From Salinibacter altiplanensis (lineage in GTDB: Bacteria; Bacteroidota; Rhodothermia; Rhodothermales; Salinibacteraceae): 64,000 bases of DNA. Positions 27,693 to 35,990 of this stretch are shown piece by piece (position 1 is the stretch's first letter; the number at the start of each line of letters is the position of its first letter). A model generated the notes under the pieces. The model saw nothing but the letters and a program-made list of their open reading frames with translations. It did not search any database and was not told where the DNA came from. The stretch covers positions 150,901-214,900 of the forward strand of contig NZ_NCQY01000002.1 of NCBI RefSeq assembly GCF_002894645.1, written 5' to 3'. Both the position numbers and the translations under genes were made by a program.

Positions 27693-27811
27693 GCGAGGAA
27701 CGGTTGGTTGGCAACGGCGGCACGGCAAAGACAGAGGCCTGAGATCCGTCGGGGGCTGAAAGGGCCCCGATGTTACTCCCCATCACGTATCACGCACCAC
27801 GCACGTCCCCA

Positions 27812-30640
27812 ATGCCCAAGCGCACCGATATCGAGACCATTCTACTCATTGGGTCCGGCCCGATTGTGATCGGGCAGGCCTGCGAGTTTGACTACAGCGG
27901 CAGCCAGTCGGCCCGGGCCCTGATGGACGAGGGCTACCGGGTGGTTCTGGTGAATTCCAACCCGGCCACCATTATGACCGACCCGCTGATGGCCGACAAG
28001 GTGTATCTCCGGCCGCTCACGCCGTCGTCCATCGCGCAGATTGCCCGCGAGGAGGCGCCGGACGCGGTGCTCCCCACGATGGGGGGGCAGACTGGGCTCA
28101 ACGTGGCACAGGACCTGAAGAAAAATGGATTTTGGGACGAGCAGGACATCGAGGTAATCGGCGTCGACATCGACACGGTCCAGATTACGGAGGACCGCCA
28201 GAAGTTCCGGACGCTGATGGATGACATCGGGCTCGATCAGTCGCGCAGTGACACGGCCAAGAGCCTGCTGGAGGCCAAAGAAATCACCCAGGAGCTTGGG
28301 GGGCTACCGGTCGTCATCCGCCCGTCGTACACGCTTGGGGGAGCGGGCGGGGGCATCGTCTGGAAGGAGGAGGAGTTCGAGGAGATGGTGACCCGCGGCC
28401 TGGAGCTCTCCCCGGCCCACCAGGTGCTGATCGACGAGTGCCTCTTCGGGTGGAAGGAGTACGAGTTGGAGCTGCTGCGCGACCCCAACGACAACGTCAT
28501 CATCATCGCCTCCATCGAGAACGTAACGCCGATGGGCGTGCACACCGGCGACTCGGTGACCGTCGCGCCGCAGCAGACGCTCACCGACAAGCAGTTCCAG
28601 CGGATGCGGGACGCGGCGATCAAGGCGATGAACTCGATCGGCACCTTCGCGGGGGGCTGCAACATCCAGTTCGCCTTCGAGCCGGGCACTGGGCGCATGA
28701 TCGTCATCGAGATCAACCCGCGGGTGAGCCGCTCCTCCGCCCTCGCCTCGAAGGCCACCGGCTATCCCATTGCGAAGGTGGCCTCGAAGCTGGCGATCGG
28801 CTACACGCTCGACGAACTGCCCAACGAGGTGACCGGCGACACGAGCGCCTGCTTCGAGCCGTCGCTCGACTACGTCGTCACCAAGGTCCCGCGCTTCAAC
28901 TTCGACAAGTTCGAAGGGGTAGACGAAGAGCTGACCACCCAAATGAAGGCCGTCGGCGAGGTGATGTCGATTGGGCGCACGTTCAACGAGAGTCTGCAGA
29001 AGGCCTGGCAGAGTCTCGAGATTGGGTACGCGGGGCTTGGCGCCGACCGCCCGGACGCCGCCCGCGAGACCGTTCGTGAGCGGCTGAAGAGTCCGCACTG
29101 GGACAACCTGCTGCACGTCCGTCATGCCTTTCGCTACGGGGCGAGCGTAGAAGAGGTGTACGACATCACCCAGATCGACAAGTGGTTCCTCTACCAAATT
29201 CAGGACCTCGTGGCGCTGGAGGACGAGATCCGCTCCACGCCCCTCCGCGAGATGGACACCCGCTTTCTCCGGGAGGCCAAGCGCGCGGGCTTCTCCGATG
29301 AGCAGATTGCCTTTCTCGTCCCCGAGGATGTGTCCGACCGCGAGGTGCGTGCCCACCGGACGGAAGAGGACGTGACCCCGGCCTACCAGCTCGTCGACAC
29401 CTGTGCCGGCGAGTTTCCGGCCGAGACGCCCTACTACTACTCCAGCTACGAGACCGTCAACGAAAGCGAGGTTACCGACAAGCCGAAGGTGCTCATCCTG
29501 GGCTCCGGCCCGAACCGCATCGGGCAGGGCATCGAGTTCGACTACTGCTGCGTCCACGGGGTGAAGGCCGCGCAGGAGATGGGCTACGAGGCGCTCATGC
29601 TGAACTGCAACCCCGAGACGGTGTCCACGGACTTCGACGTGGCGGACAAGCTCTACTTCGAGCCCGTGTTCTGGGAGCGGGTGCAGGACGTGATCGACTT
29701 GGAGCAGCCGGAGGGCGTCATCCTGCAGCTCGGCGGGCAGACGGCGATCAAGCTGGGCGAGCGGTTCGAGGAGGATGGCTTCCAAATTTTTGGAACCTCA
29801 TATTCGAAAATGGACCTCGTGGAAGACCGCGGCAAGTTTACGGACATTCTCCAAAAGCTGGAGATCCCGTTTCCGCCCTACGGCGTGGCCCACTCGGTCG
29901 ACGAGGCCCTCGAGACCGCCGACCGGCTCGGCTATCCCACGCTCATCCGGCCCAGCTACGTGCTCGGCGGTGAGGGCATGCGCATCGCGATCAATGAGGA
30001 CGAGGTGGCCGAGTACGTTCAGAATGTGCTGGACATGTACCCCGACAATGAAATCCTGCTCGACCGTTTCCTGGAAGACGCGGTGGAGCTGGATGTGGAC
30101 GCGATCTGCGATGGGGACGAGGTGTGGATCGCGGGCATGATGCAGCACATCGAGCCGGCAGGGGTTCACTCCGGCGACTCGACCGCCGTCCTGCCGCCGT
30201 TTAGCCTGTCCGATGAGGTGCTCGAGACAATCCGGGACTACGTGCGTGCCCTCGCGTTCGAACTGGATGTCCTTGGCCTCGTGAATGTACAGCTTATCGT
30301 CAAAGACGGAACGGTGTACGTCATCGAAGCCAACCCCCGTGCCTCCCGCACGATTCCCTTCATCGCCAAGGCGGCCGACATTCCGATTCCCGCCATCGCT
30401 ACCAAGGTGATGCTGGGCGAAAAGCTGGAGACCTTCCGCAGGCGCGGCGATCTGGAGTCGGACCTGGAGGACTACGCGATCAAGGAGCCGGTCTTCTCCT
30501 GGGACAAGTTCCCAGAGGTGCCCAAGGAGCTGGGGCCCGAGATGAAGTCGACCGGCGAGTCGATTGCGTTCGTGGAGTCGTTGGACGCCGACCAGTTCGA
30601 GCAGCCCTACGAAATGAAGGACCTGTACCTGTCCCGGTAG
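27812..30640 (+). CDS. carB: Carbamoyl-phosphate synthase large subunit lacking the allosteric domain
   Basis: Synthase subunit with two ATP-grasp halves. The first half has LLIGSGPIVIGQACEFDYSG and EINPRVSRSSALASKATGYP; the second has LILGSGPNRIGQGIEFDYC and EANPRASRTIPFIAKA. The product is 942 residues and stops just after GPEMKSTGESIAF..., the junction where E. coli CarB (1073 residues) enters its C-terminal MGS-like domain that binds UMP, IMP and ornithine. That domain is absent and no remnant is seen in any frame downstream. The stop codon sits in a 15-bp tandem repeat. Shorter CarB proteins occur in some Bacteroidota, so this may be lineage-wide. Confidence 0.95.
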   Translation: MPKRTDIETILLIGSGPIVIGQACEFDYSGSQSARALMDEGYRVVLVNSNPATIMTDPLMADKVYLRPLTPSSIAQIAREEAPDAVLPTMGGQTGLNVAQDLKKNGFWDEQDIEVIGVDIDTVQITEDRQKFRTLMDDIGLDQSRSDTAKSLLEAKEITQELGGLPVVIRPSYTLGGAGGGIVWKEEEFEEMVTRGLELSPAHQVLIDECLFGWKEYELELLRDPNDNVIIIASIENVTPMGVHTGDSVTVAPQQTLTDKQFQRMRDAAIKAMNSIGTFAGGCNIQFAFEPGTGRMIVIEINPRVSRSSALASKATGYPIAKVASKLAIGYTLDELPNEVTGDTSACFEPSLDYVVTKVPRFNFDKFEGVDEELTTQMKAVGEVMSIGRTFNESLQKAWQSLEIGYAGLGADRPDAARETVRERLKSPHWDNLLHVRHAFRYGASVEEVYDITQIDKWFLYQIQDLVALEDEIRSTPLREMDTRFLREAKRAGFSDEQIAFLVPEDVSDREVRAHRTEEDVTPAYQLVDTCAGEFPAETPYYYSSYETVNESEVTDKPKVLILGSGPNRIGQGIEFDYCCVHGVKAAQEMGYEALMLNCNPETVSTDFDVADKLYFEPVFWERVQDVIDLEQPEGVILQLGGQTAIKLGERFEEDGFQIFGTSYSKMDLVEDRGKFTDILQKLEIPFPPYGVAHSVDEALETADRLGYPTLIRPSYVLGGEGMRIAINEDEVAEYVQNVLDMYPDNEILLDRFLEDAVELDVDAICDGDEVWIAGMMQHIEPAGVHSGDSTAVLPPFSLSDEVLETIRDYVRALAFELDVLGLVNVQLIVKDGTVYVIEANPRASRTIPFIAKAADIPIPAIATKVMLGEKLETFRRRGDLESDLEDYAIKEPVFSWDKFPEVPKELGPEMKSTGESIAFVESLDADQFEQPYEMKDLYLSR

Positions 30641-30666
30641 GCACCCACATTGTAGGCACCCACATT
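30637..30666. repeat. 15-bp tandem direct repeat at the carB stop
   Basis: Two exact copies of GTAGGCACCCACATT at 30637-30651 and 30652-30666. The first copy contains the carB TAG stop codon. Confidence 0.9.
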
Positions 30667-30873
30667 CGTGCTGGCACTGCGGATGAACGTGGAAGGCCGT
30701 TTGGGAATTCGCGGAGCGAAGCGGTGCCCTCGACGAACGTCTTCTTGTCCGGATCGGGACCTATCGAGGCCCCCCTTCCGAACGGTCGGTGACGTCGGGC
30801 TTCTGTTACCCACGGAGGGGGACCTGCGGCCCAAAAGATCCCATGGTTTTTGGATCTTTGAGCCCTGCAGAAA

Positions 30874-31722
30874 ATGGTTCTTTTCCTTGTCCGTCGGCCC
30901 CGTCGCCAAAAGCGCTGGGGGAGAGTGCCCACGTCCATAACGCGTCCGTATCTCCTGTTGCTCATTGCCTGGGCGTGGGGGGCCGTTCCGGTGTCGGGGC
31001 AGGCAGTACACGCCCCGCTGCCTCGTGCCGTCCCGTCCGTGAGCGAGCTCGCCCGCCGTGCCATAGCCACAGATGGGCCCTGGGGACCGCGTGCGGGGAG
31101 GCCTTTCGTGAGAGAGAGCTCGTCTGGGCGCTCGCCCCTGCGAGGACTGGCCCCCGCCTCCCCGCCGGGCGCCCCCGAGTCTCTCCCCCGGTTCCGATAC
31201 GCCCTCCTGGGCGGTGCGGTGGGAATTTCGGTCAGCGTTGGGATGCTTGCGCTGCTGTCGGACACCGATCTCGCCGACCGTCACGACCGAACGCAGTACG
31301 GAGACACCGAAGAGCGGCGGGTTCAGGGCGCCGCGTTGCTGCTGATTGTGGGAAGTGCGCCGATTGGGGCTGTGATTGGGGCCGGGCTTGCCGACGATGG
31401 GCTTCCGGGCGAGGCCCTCCTCGCCGCGGGGCTCGGAGAGCTGATCGTTGGTGGAATGGGAGCCTTGGTCGGCATCGGGGGAACGGCCCTCGTGGGCGGT
31501 GGGCCGCAGGCACAACAGGTGGGGGCAGGTGTAGGGGCGGGGATGGGAGCGGCGGTCGGGGCTGCCCTCGGGGCCACGCTCTCTGCTCGAGACGAGCACG
31601 GTGCCCTGTCTTTCCGAGACGGAAGATGGTCTGTCGGGGTCCCAGACATCACAATCCGTCCCACCCCGCACCGTGACCTGCCCGTGGGGGCGCGTGTCCC
31701 TCTCGTCACGGCCCGCCTTTAG
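30874..31722 (+). CDS. Secreted or membrane glycine-rich protein, unknown
   Basis: A protein of up to 282 residues. After a basic N terminus comes a signal-like helix (LLLLIAWAWGAVPVSGQA); the middle has several glycine-zipper-like hydrophobic stretches (YALLGGAVGISVSVGMLALL, GAALLLIVGSAPIGAVIGAGL, LLAAGLGELIVGGMGALVGIGG, VGAGVGAGMGAAVGAALGATL) and the end is a short polar tail. The regular Gly/Ala spacing suggests membrane-inserting helices. A GTG at 30925 is an alternative start. Coding composition supports a real gene, but no family is recognised. psd starts 37 bases downstream. Confidence 0.65.
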   Translation: MVLFLVRRPRRQKRWGRVPTSITRPYLLLLIAWAWGAVPVSGQAVHAPLPRAVPSVSELARRAIATDGPWGPRAGRPFVRESSSGRSPLRGLAPASPPGAPESLPRFRYALLGGAVGISVSVGMLALLSDTDLADRHDRTQYGDTEERRVQGAALLLIVGSAPIGAVIGAGLADDGLPGEALLAAGLGELIVGGMGALVGIGGTALVGGGPQAQQVGAGVGAGMGAAVGAALGATLSARDEHGALSFRDGRWSVGVPDITIRPTPHRDLPVGARVPLVTARL

Positions 31723-31759
31723 GGCGACAGTCGTTTCCGGACAACGTTCATGGAGACGG

Positions 31760-32590
31760 ATGAACTTCTCTGTGCCCCGAAGGTACAGCGAACCGTTGGC
31801 GGAACGCACCGCTTCCGCATTCAGTGACTCAGTCCCCCAAGTTCTTCCGGTCGTGGTCGCACGCGAAGGATATACGATTATTGCCGTTGCGGCGGGCCTG
31901 GCGCTCGTGCTGGCCGTGGGGGCGTTCTGGGTAGAGTCGTGGCTCTGGCGGGGACCGATGCTCGTCCTTGCGGCCGGCGGGCTGGCGTTTACCCTGTACT
32001 TCTTCCGAGATCCAGAGCGCACTCCGCCGTCAGACGCGCTGGAGGCCGGCATCGTGGCCCCCGCCGACGGCCGGGTCGTGGAGATTGTGAATGAGGACGC
32101 CCCCCTGTACCTCGACGGCCCAGCCCGGCGGATTTCCATCTTTCTCTCGCCGCTGGACGTGCACGTAAACCGGGTGCCGGCACGGGGCGTCATCGAACAC
32201 GCGACGTACCGTCCTGGGGACTACCTCGTGGCCTGGCACCCGAAGGCCAGTGAGAAGAATGAGCGGTCCGAGTTTGGGCTGCGGCACCCCAGTGGCACGA
32301 AGCTCTTGTTCAAGCAAATCGCCGGGGCCGTGGCCCGTCGGATCGAGTACGATCTCCAAGAGGGGGATACTGTAGAGACCGGGCAGCGCTTCGGCATCGT
32401 CAAGTTTGGGTCCCGGATGGACCTGCTCGTGCCGTCGTCGGTAGAGCTTTGTGTGAAGGAGGGCCAGGCGGTGCGGGCGGGCACGACGGTCTTGGGCCAC
32501 ATCCGAACGCCTGGCGCCGACCGTGCGCGGCCTCCTGGGGCACCATCCGCATCTACCGCCTCGCCCGTCCGCCGTTCGTCTGCTTCCTGA
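31760..32590 (+). CDS. psd: Phosphatidylserine decarboxylase (archaeal-type/short form)
   Basis: Converts phosphatidylserine to phosphatidylethanolamine at the inner membrane. The 276-residue protein has two membrane helices near residues 35-75, then FFRDPERTPP, VAPADGRVVEIV, IFLSPLDVHVNRVPARGVIEH and the self-cleavage site in KFGSRMDLLVP, where the Gly-Ser bond gives the pyruvoyl prosthetic group. ATG 31760 places the helices near the N terminus; an open frame runs further upstream into the previous gene. pssA follows 16 bases later, making a complete PS-to-PE unit. Confidence 0.93.
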   Translation: MNFSVPRRYSEPLAERTASAFSDSVPQVLPVVVAREGYTIIAVAAGLALVLAVGAFWVESWLWRGPMLVLAAGGLAFTLYFFRDPERTPPSDALEAGIVAPADGRVVEIVNEDAPLYLDGPARRISIFLSPLDVHVNRVPARGVIEHATYRPGDYLVAWHPKASEKNERSEFGLRHPSGTKLLFKQIAGAVARRIEYDLQEGDTVETGQRFGIVKFGSRMDLLVPSSVELCVKEGQAVRAGTTVLGHIRTPGADRARPPGAPSASTASPVRRSSAS

Positions 32591-32606
32591 TTGCTGACTG
32601 AGTGGA

Positions 32607-33482
32607 ATGATCGACCTTTTTGGGGCCGATCGTGCGGGCCGTCCGGCACGGACAGACGACCGCTCCGCCCGCCCGGCGAGCGTCCGGCGCCGGCTCCGCG
32701 CCTACCGGAGCGCCCGTCGCGAGCAGCGGGGCGACCGGCCGCCCCCACGGGTGGCCGTGCCGTCCTTTTTCACGCTGATGAACCTGCTGTGTGGGTTCTT
32801 GGCCCTCACGCAGGTGGCGAACACCTCGTTCGTCATGGCCTGCTGGCTCATCGTGCTGGCCGGCTTTTTCGATCTGCTCGACGGCATGATGGCACGCCTC
32901 ACGGGGGCCGATAGCTCCTTCGGCGTTCAGCTCGATTCCCTTAGCGACATGGTCTCGTTCGGGGTAGCGCCGTCCTTTCTGCTGTACGGCTACGTGCTGG
33001 ACGCCTTCAATCCACTCGGAGTGATCGTCGCGGCCCTGCCCGCGCTCTGCGGGGCGGTGCGACTGGCCCGCTACAACATGACCGCCGACGAGAGCGATAA
33101 GGAGGGCTTTGAGGGACTCCCCATTCCGGGGCAGGCCATTGCCGTGGTGGCGCTCGTTCTGGCCGCCGAGAACTCGACCTGGGACGGTCGGTTCGCCCTC
33201 GACAGCCTCCGTGTCGTGCTGCCGGTCGTCGTTGTTCTGTCCGGGCTGATGGTGTCGAGCATCCGGTTTGACGCGATTCCGATGCCTTCCCTGAAGGCCC
33301 TGCGCAGGCACCCTCGGAAGATGTCCGCGTACGGGCTTGCGGGACTGCTCATTGTGGGCCTCCAGGAACGGGGGCTTTTGATTGTCCTGGCAGTGTACTT
33401 GTTGCACGGCATGGGACGGTCCATCTACAAGCTTGCCCGGGTGCTCCTTGCCCCGGTGCCGGACGGGCCACTGGGTTCTTGA
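32607..33482 (+). CDS. pssA: CDP-diacylglycerol-serine O-phosphatidyltransferase
   Basis: Makes phosphatidylserine from CDP-diacylglycerol and serine. The 291-residue integral membrane protein has the CDP-alcohol phosphotransferase signature spread over DLLDGMMARLTGADSSFG and LDSLSDMVSFG (DGxxAR...GxxxDxxxD) near residues 90-115. Several membrane helices follow. An unusually basic Arg-rich N terminus of about 45 residues precedes the first helix. It lies 16 bases after psd and is likely cotranscribed with it. Confidence 0.95.
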   Translation: MIDLFGADRAGRPARTDDRSARPASVRRRLRAYRSARREQRGDRPPPRVAVPSFFTLMNLLCGFLALTQVANTSFVMACWLIVLAGFFDLLDGMMARLTGADSSFGVQLDSLSDMVSFGVAPSFLLYGYVLDAFNPLGVIVAALPALCGAVRLARYNMTADESDKEGFEGLPIPGQAIAVVALVLAAENSTWDGRFALDSLRVVLPVVVVLSGLMVSSIRFDAIPMPSLKALRRHPRKMSAYGLAGLLIVGLQERGLLIVLAVYLLHGMGRSIYKLARVLLAPVPDGPLGS

Positions 33483-33537
33483 GGGTCCTGCCGGTCGCTT
33501 CGTCATCCTGTGTCGCTTTCCGTACCCACCTCCTCTC

Positions 33538-33816
33538 ATGTACAAAGCCACGATCGCGATCACCCTCCGACCCTCCATCCTCGATCCCGAGGGCAAGACC
33601 CTTCAGCACGCCCTGACGAACCTCGGGTACGACGAGGTGGATCAGGTCCGCATGGGCAAGCAGGCCGAAGTGTGGATCGATGCCGAAAGCGAAGCAGAAG
33701 CCCGGAGGGTGGCCACCGAGACCTGCGAAGAGCTGCTTGCGAACCCCGTGACCGAAAACTTTGACGTTCAAATCGAATCCGTGCCCCGTGAGGCGGCGAA
33801 ACAGGGAACGGCTTGA
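33538..33816 (+). CDS. purS: Phosphoribosylformylglycinamidine synthase subunit PurS
   Basis: The small third subunit that bridges PurL and PurQ in the purine pathway of bacteria with split FGAM synthase. The 92-residue product reads MYKATIAITLRPSILDPEGKT with the typical PEGKT segment, then VRMGKQAEVWIDAES and a C-terminal ELLANPVTENFDVQIE. The ATG at 33538 is the only start giving the family N terminus. purL and purQ are not adjacent; here it sits between pssA and clpS. Confidence 0.93.
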   Translation: MYKATIAITLRPSILDPEGKTLQHALTNLGYDEVDQVRMGKQAEVWIDAESEAEARRVATETCEELLANPVTENFDVQIESVPREAAKQGTA

Positions 33817-33899
33817 CAACGCAGCCGTCCTCACTTCATTGGTGGTTCGATGTGCTTGCCTGCGACGATCCGTTCACGAAAGCCATTCGTTTGTTTGCT

Positions 33900-34238
33900 A
33901 TGACTGAGGGTTTCCCGCAACGCACGCTTGGCGCACCGGCCGAGCCGGATGTTCAGCCGGCGCCCCCGGAAGTGGAAGAGGTCGAACAAGAGGAGGAAAG
34001 CAGGGGCACCGACGAGCCCTGGTTCGTCGTTCTCTTCAACGACGAGGTGCACACCTTCGAAGAAGTCATTGGGCAACTGGTAAAGGCGACCGGCTGCAGC
34101 CGCAGCGAGGCAGAAGACATGGCCTGGACGGTTCACAACGAAGGCAAGGCGACCGTCTACGAGGGCACCTTTGAGGAGTGCTTTGAGGTGCAGAGTGTGC
34201 TGAAGGAGATCCAACTCGTGACGGAAATTCAGGGGTGA
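33900..34238 (+). CDS. clpS: ATP-dependent Clp protease adaptor ClpS
   Basis: ClpS delivers N-degron substrates to ClpAP. The 112-residue product has an acidic, flexible N-terminal tail (about 40 residues) and the ClpS core starting WFVVLFNDEVHTFEEVI (Asn-Asp-Glu N-end-binding motif), followed by AWTVHNEGKATVYEGTFEEC. ATG 33900 is preferred; an in-frame TTG at 33813 would add an unrelated extension that overlaps the purS stop. clpA is not in the window. Confidence 0.92.
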   Translation: MTEGFPQRTLGAPAEPDVQPAPPEVEEVEQEEESRGTDEPWFVVLFNDEVHTFEEVIGQLVKATGCSRSEAEDMAWTVHNEGKATVYEGTFEECFEVQSVLKEIQLVTEIQG

Positions 34239-34254
34239 ATCGTCCCCGTGGGCC

Positions 34255-35457
34255 CTACGAGGCAGGACGGCGCCATGCGTGGAGAAGTGTCTCGGGCGCG
34301 GGATGTGTGTAGCGGGTCGTGCCATCCAAGGACTGGACGCGCACAGAGTCTGGGCCCGGCACCACCACCGAGCGATCGTCAAGCCAGCCCCATACTGCTC
34401 CGTCCACCTTGCCGAGGCGTCGGGTCTGTCCCTGCATGCGCACGGCGGCTTGTTGAGTGGAGCCAGTCCGTAGGGTGAAGGCGAGGCGGTTGCCGGACGG
34501 CGACCATCGGGGATGCACCTGATCGCCCGTCGTCTGGTCGGGGGCGACGAGGAAGGTGGGCCGTGAGCCGTCGTAGACGACCACCTGTCGATGGCCGGAC
34601 GCTTCGACCCGTACGTCAAGGGCCACGTCGTGTGCGGCCGGCGCCCACCGGTGGTGGCGGGCCCGGCGCTCGTCCCCAAACAGTGTTTCGGCATCGCCGC
34701 CCCCGGGGTCGCTCAGGACGAACGATGAGTCGGGCACATACTCCCCGCGGTCCCGATCGTACTCAAGTTCCCGGTGGATGTAGGCCATCTGTTGGCCGGT
34801 AGAGGCGTGGCGGATGAAGTGCATGCGGCGAATATCGAGGGACATCTGGGTGGCACAGTCCGCCGGGTCCACCGCGTACAACGTGTCGTCGGTGCGAGCG
34901 GACAGAGACCCATCCGGGAGCCAGTGGAGCACCTCGCGGACGCTGCTACAGCCCACGTCTCGGGTCGTGCCGTCGGGGGAAGCGATTCGAACACCGCCGG
35001 GCCCCCGTCCGCCATTGTCGGTGGGGCGGTAGTGACCGACGGCGAGGCGATCCTGGTCGGGGTGCCAAGCCAGAGAATAGGTGACGGCCCTTCCGGCCAC
35101 AGCGTGCACGCGCTGCATTTGTTGCGTCGTCAGATCCAGCAGCGCAAGATGAGACGAGTCGGCCGTGGCGTAGCTGAAGGCAAGGTAGCGGCCAGACGGC
35201 GACACTGCCCGGGGAGGCTTGGCCGTGGCCCCGGCGACCAGGAGCCGTCTTCGCTCATCCCGCGCATCGTGGAGCATCAGGCTGTCGGTTGGAGTCGTGT
35301 ACAGCAGGGAGAGGGCTGGGCCGGAGCGAGACGCTGGTTCGTCCGTCTTGGTTGTCGGGCCGGGCGACTGCGAGGATGAGCATCCGGCCCCGACGCCCAA
35401 CACGCCCATGAGTACGAGCAGAACGAGGCCCCGAGATGCGACTGACGAGTCGTGCAT
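34255..35457 (-). CDS. Lipoprotein with TolB/WD40-like propeller
   Basis: A 400-residue predicted lipoprotein: signal segment LVLLVLMGVLGVGAGC gives the lipobox, then repeats typical of TolB-type propellers such as AVSPSGRYLAFSYA, SLAWHPDQDRLAVG, HPRWSPSGNRLAFTL and GAVWGWLDDRSVVV. No catalytic domain is attached, unlike the S9-like protein at 14.3-17.0 kb. The ATG at 35457 fits the signal peptide; an upstream in-frame start at 35493 is less likely. It is convergent with clpS and divergent from the cold-shock gene. Function unknown. Confidence 0.8.
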   Translation of the reverse strand: MHDSSVASRGLVLLVLMGVLGVGAGCSSSQSPGPTTKTDEPASRSGPALSLLYTTPTDSLMLHDARDERRRLLVAGATAKPPRAVSPSGRYLAFSYATADSSHLALLDLTTQQMQRVHAVAGRAVTYSLAWHPDQDRLAVGHYRPTDNGGRGPGGVRIASPDGTTRDVGCSSVREVLHWLPDGSLSARTDDTLYAVDPADCATQMSLDIRRMHFIRHASTGQQMAYIHRELEYDRDRGEYVPDSSFVLSDPGGGDAETLFGDERRARHHRWAPAAHDVALDVRVEASGHRQVVVYDGSRPTFLVAPDQTTGDQVHPRWSPSGNRLAFTLRTGSTQQAAVRMQGQTRRLGKVDGAVWGWLDDRSVVVPGPDSVRVQSLDGTTRYTHPAPETLLHAWRRPAS

Positions 35458-35725
35458 GAACAAGAGACTGCTTGGGAAAAACCGCGGCTGCACAAAAACC
35501 TAGGAGGGCGACCCGTGAAGGACAGACAAATCCTCGGGGGCTCGATCCCTGCCGGATTGGTTCCCGGATCGCGGGGGCGTTCCAAAAGCGTTCCACATGG
35601 CCGCAGAACAAGTGGGGAGAGGTCGCATAGAAGACCATTGTGAATAAAATTCCGGGTCCTTTTCCCCTGTGGAGAGGGAATCGGAGGTCCGCTGAACGCG
35701 AACATGAGAAGATCCCAACTGAGTT

Positions 35726-35935
35726 ATGGAGACAGGAACCGTCAAGTGGTTTAGCCCCGCCGAAGGATATGGATTCGTTGAGCCCGACAATGGGGAGGAT
35801 GATGTCTTCCTCCACCACAGCGAGGTGCCCGACGAAGACCTGGAAGAAGGCGATCGTCTTGAGTTTGAGATTGAGGAGACGGAGAAAGGGCTAAACGCCG
35901 TCGACATCGAGCCCCTTACCGAGCCCGAGTGGTAA
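35726..35935 (+). CDS. Cold-shock domain protein
   Basis: A 69-residue OB-fold RNA/DNA chaperone. METGTVKWFSPAEGYGFVEP contains RNP1 (variant GYGFV) and DDVFLHHSEV contains RNP2 with the conserved aromatic/His face. The C terminus is very acidic. A long upstream region (268 bases to the divergent lipoprotein gene) leaves room for a structured leader, as in cspA genes. A strong terminator follows 20 bases after the stop, so the gene is monocistronic. Confidence 0.95.
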   Translation: METGTVKWFSPAEGYGFVEPDNGEDDVFLHHSEVPDEDLEEGDRLEFEIEETEKGLNAVDIEPLTEPEW

Positions 35936-35955
35936 GCTCGGCCCGGTCCATTCGG

Positions 35956-35990
35956 ATGCCCCTGAGCGTTTTGCTCAGGGGCATTTTTGT
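35956..35990 (+). terminator. Intrinsic terminator of the cold-shock gene
   Basis: A perfect 12-bp stem (35956-35967 with 35973-35984) around a 5-base loop GTTTT, followed by a T-rich run (35984-35990). It starts 20 bases after the stop codon. Confidence 0.92.

Noticed and set aside
28304-29785. A 493-codon minus-strand frame opposite carB, and similar frames opposite dnaE (50747-51910) and the aminotransferase/M50 genes (7218-9608)
   Set aside because: Low-complexity His/Val/Leu-rich products typical of antisense frames in GC-rich genes.
30834-30859. 8-bp hairpin AAAGATCC/GGATCTTT
   Set aside because: No following T-run on either strand, and it lies in the upstream region of the next gene; not a terminator.
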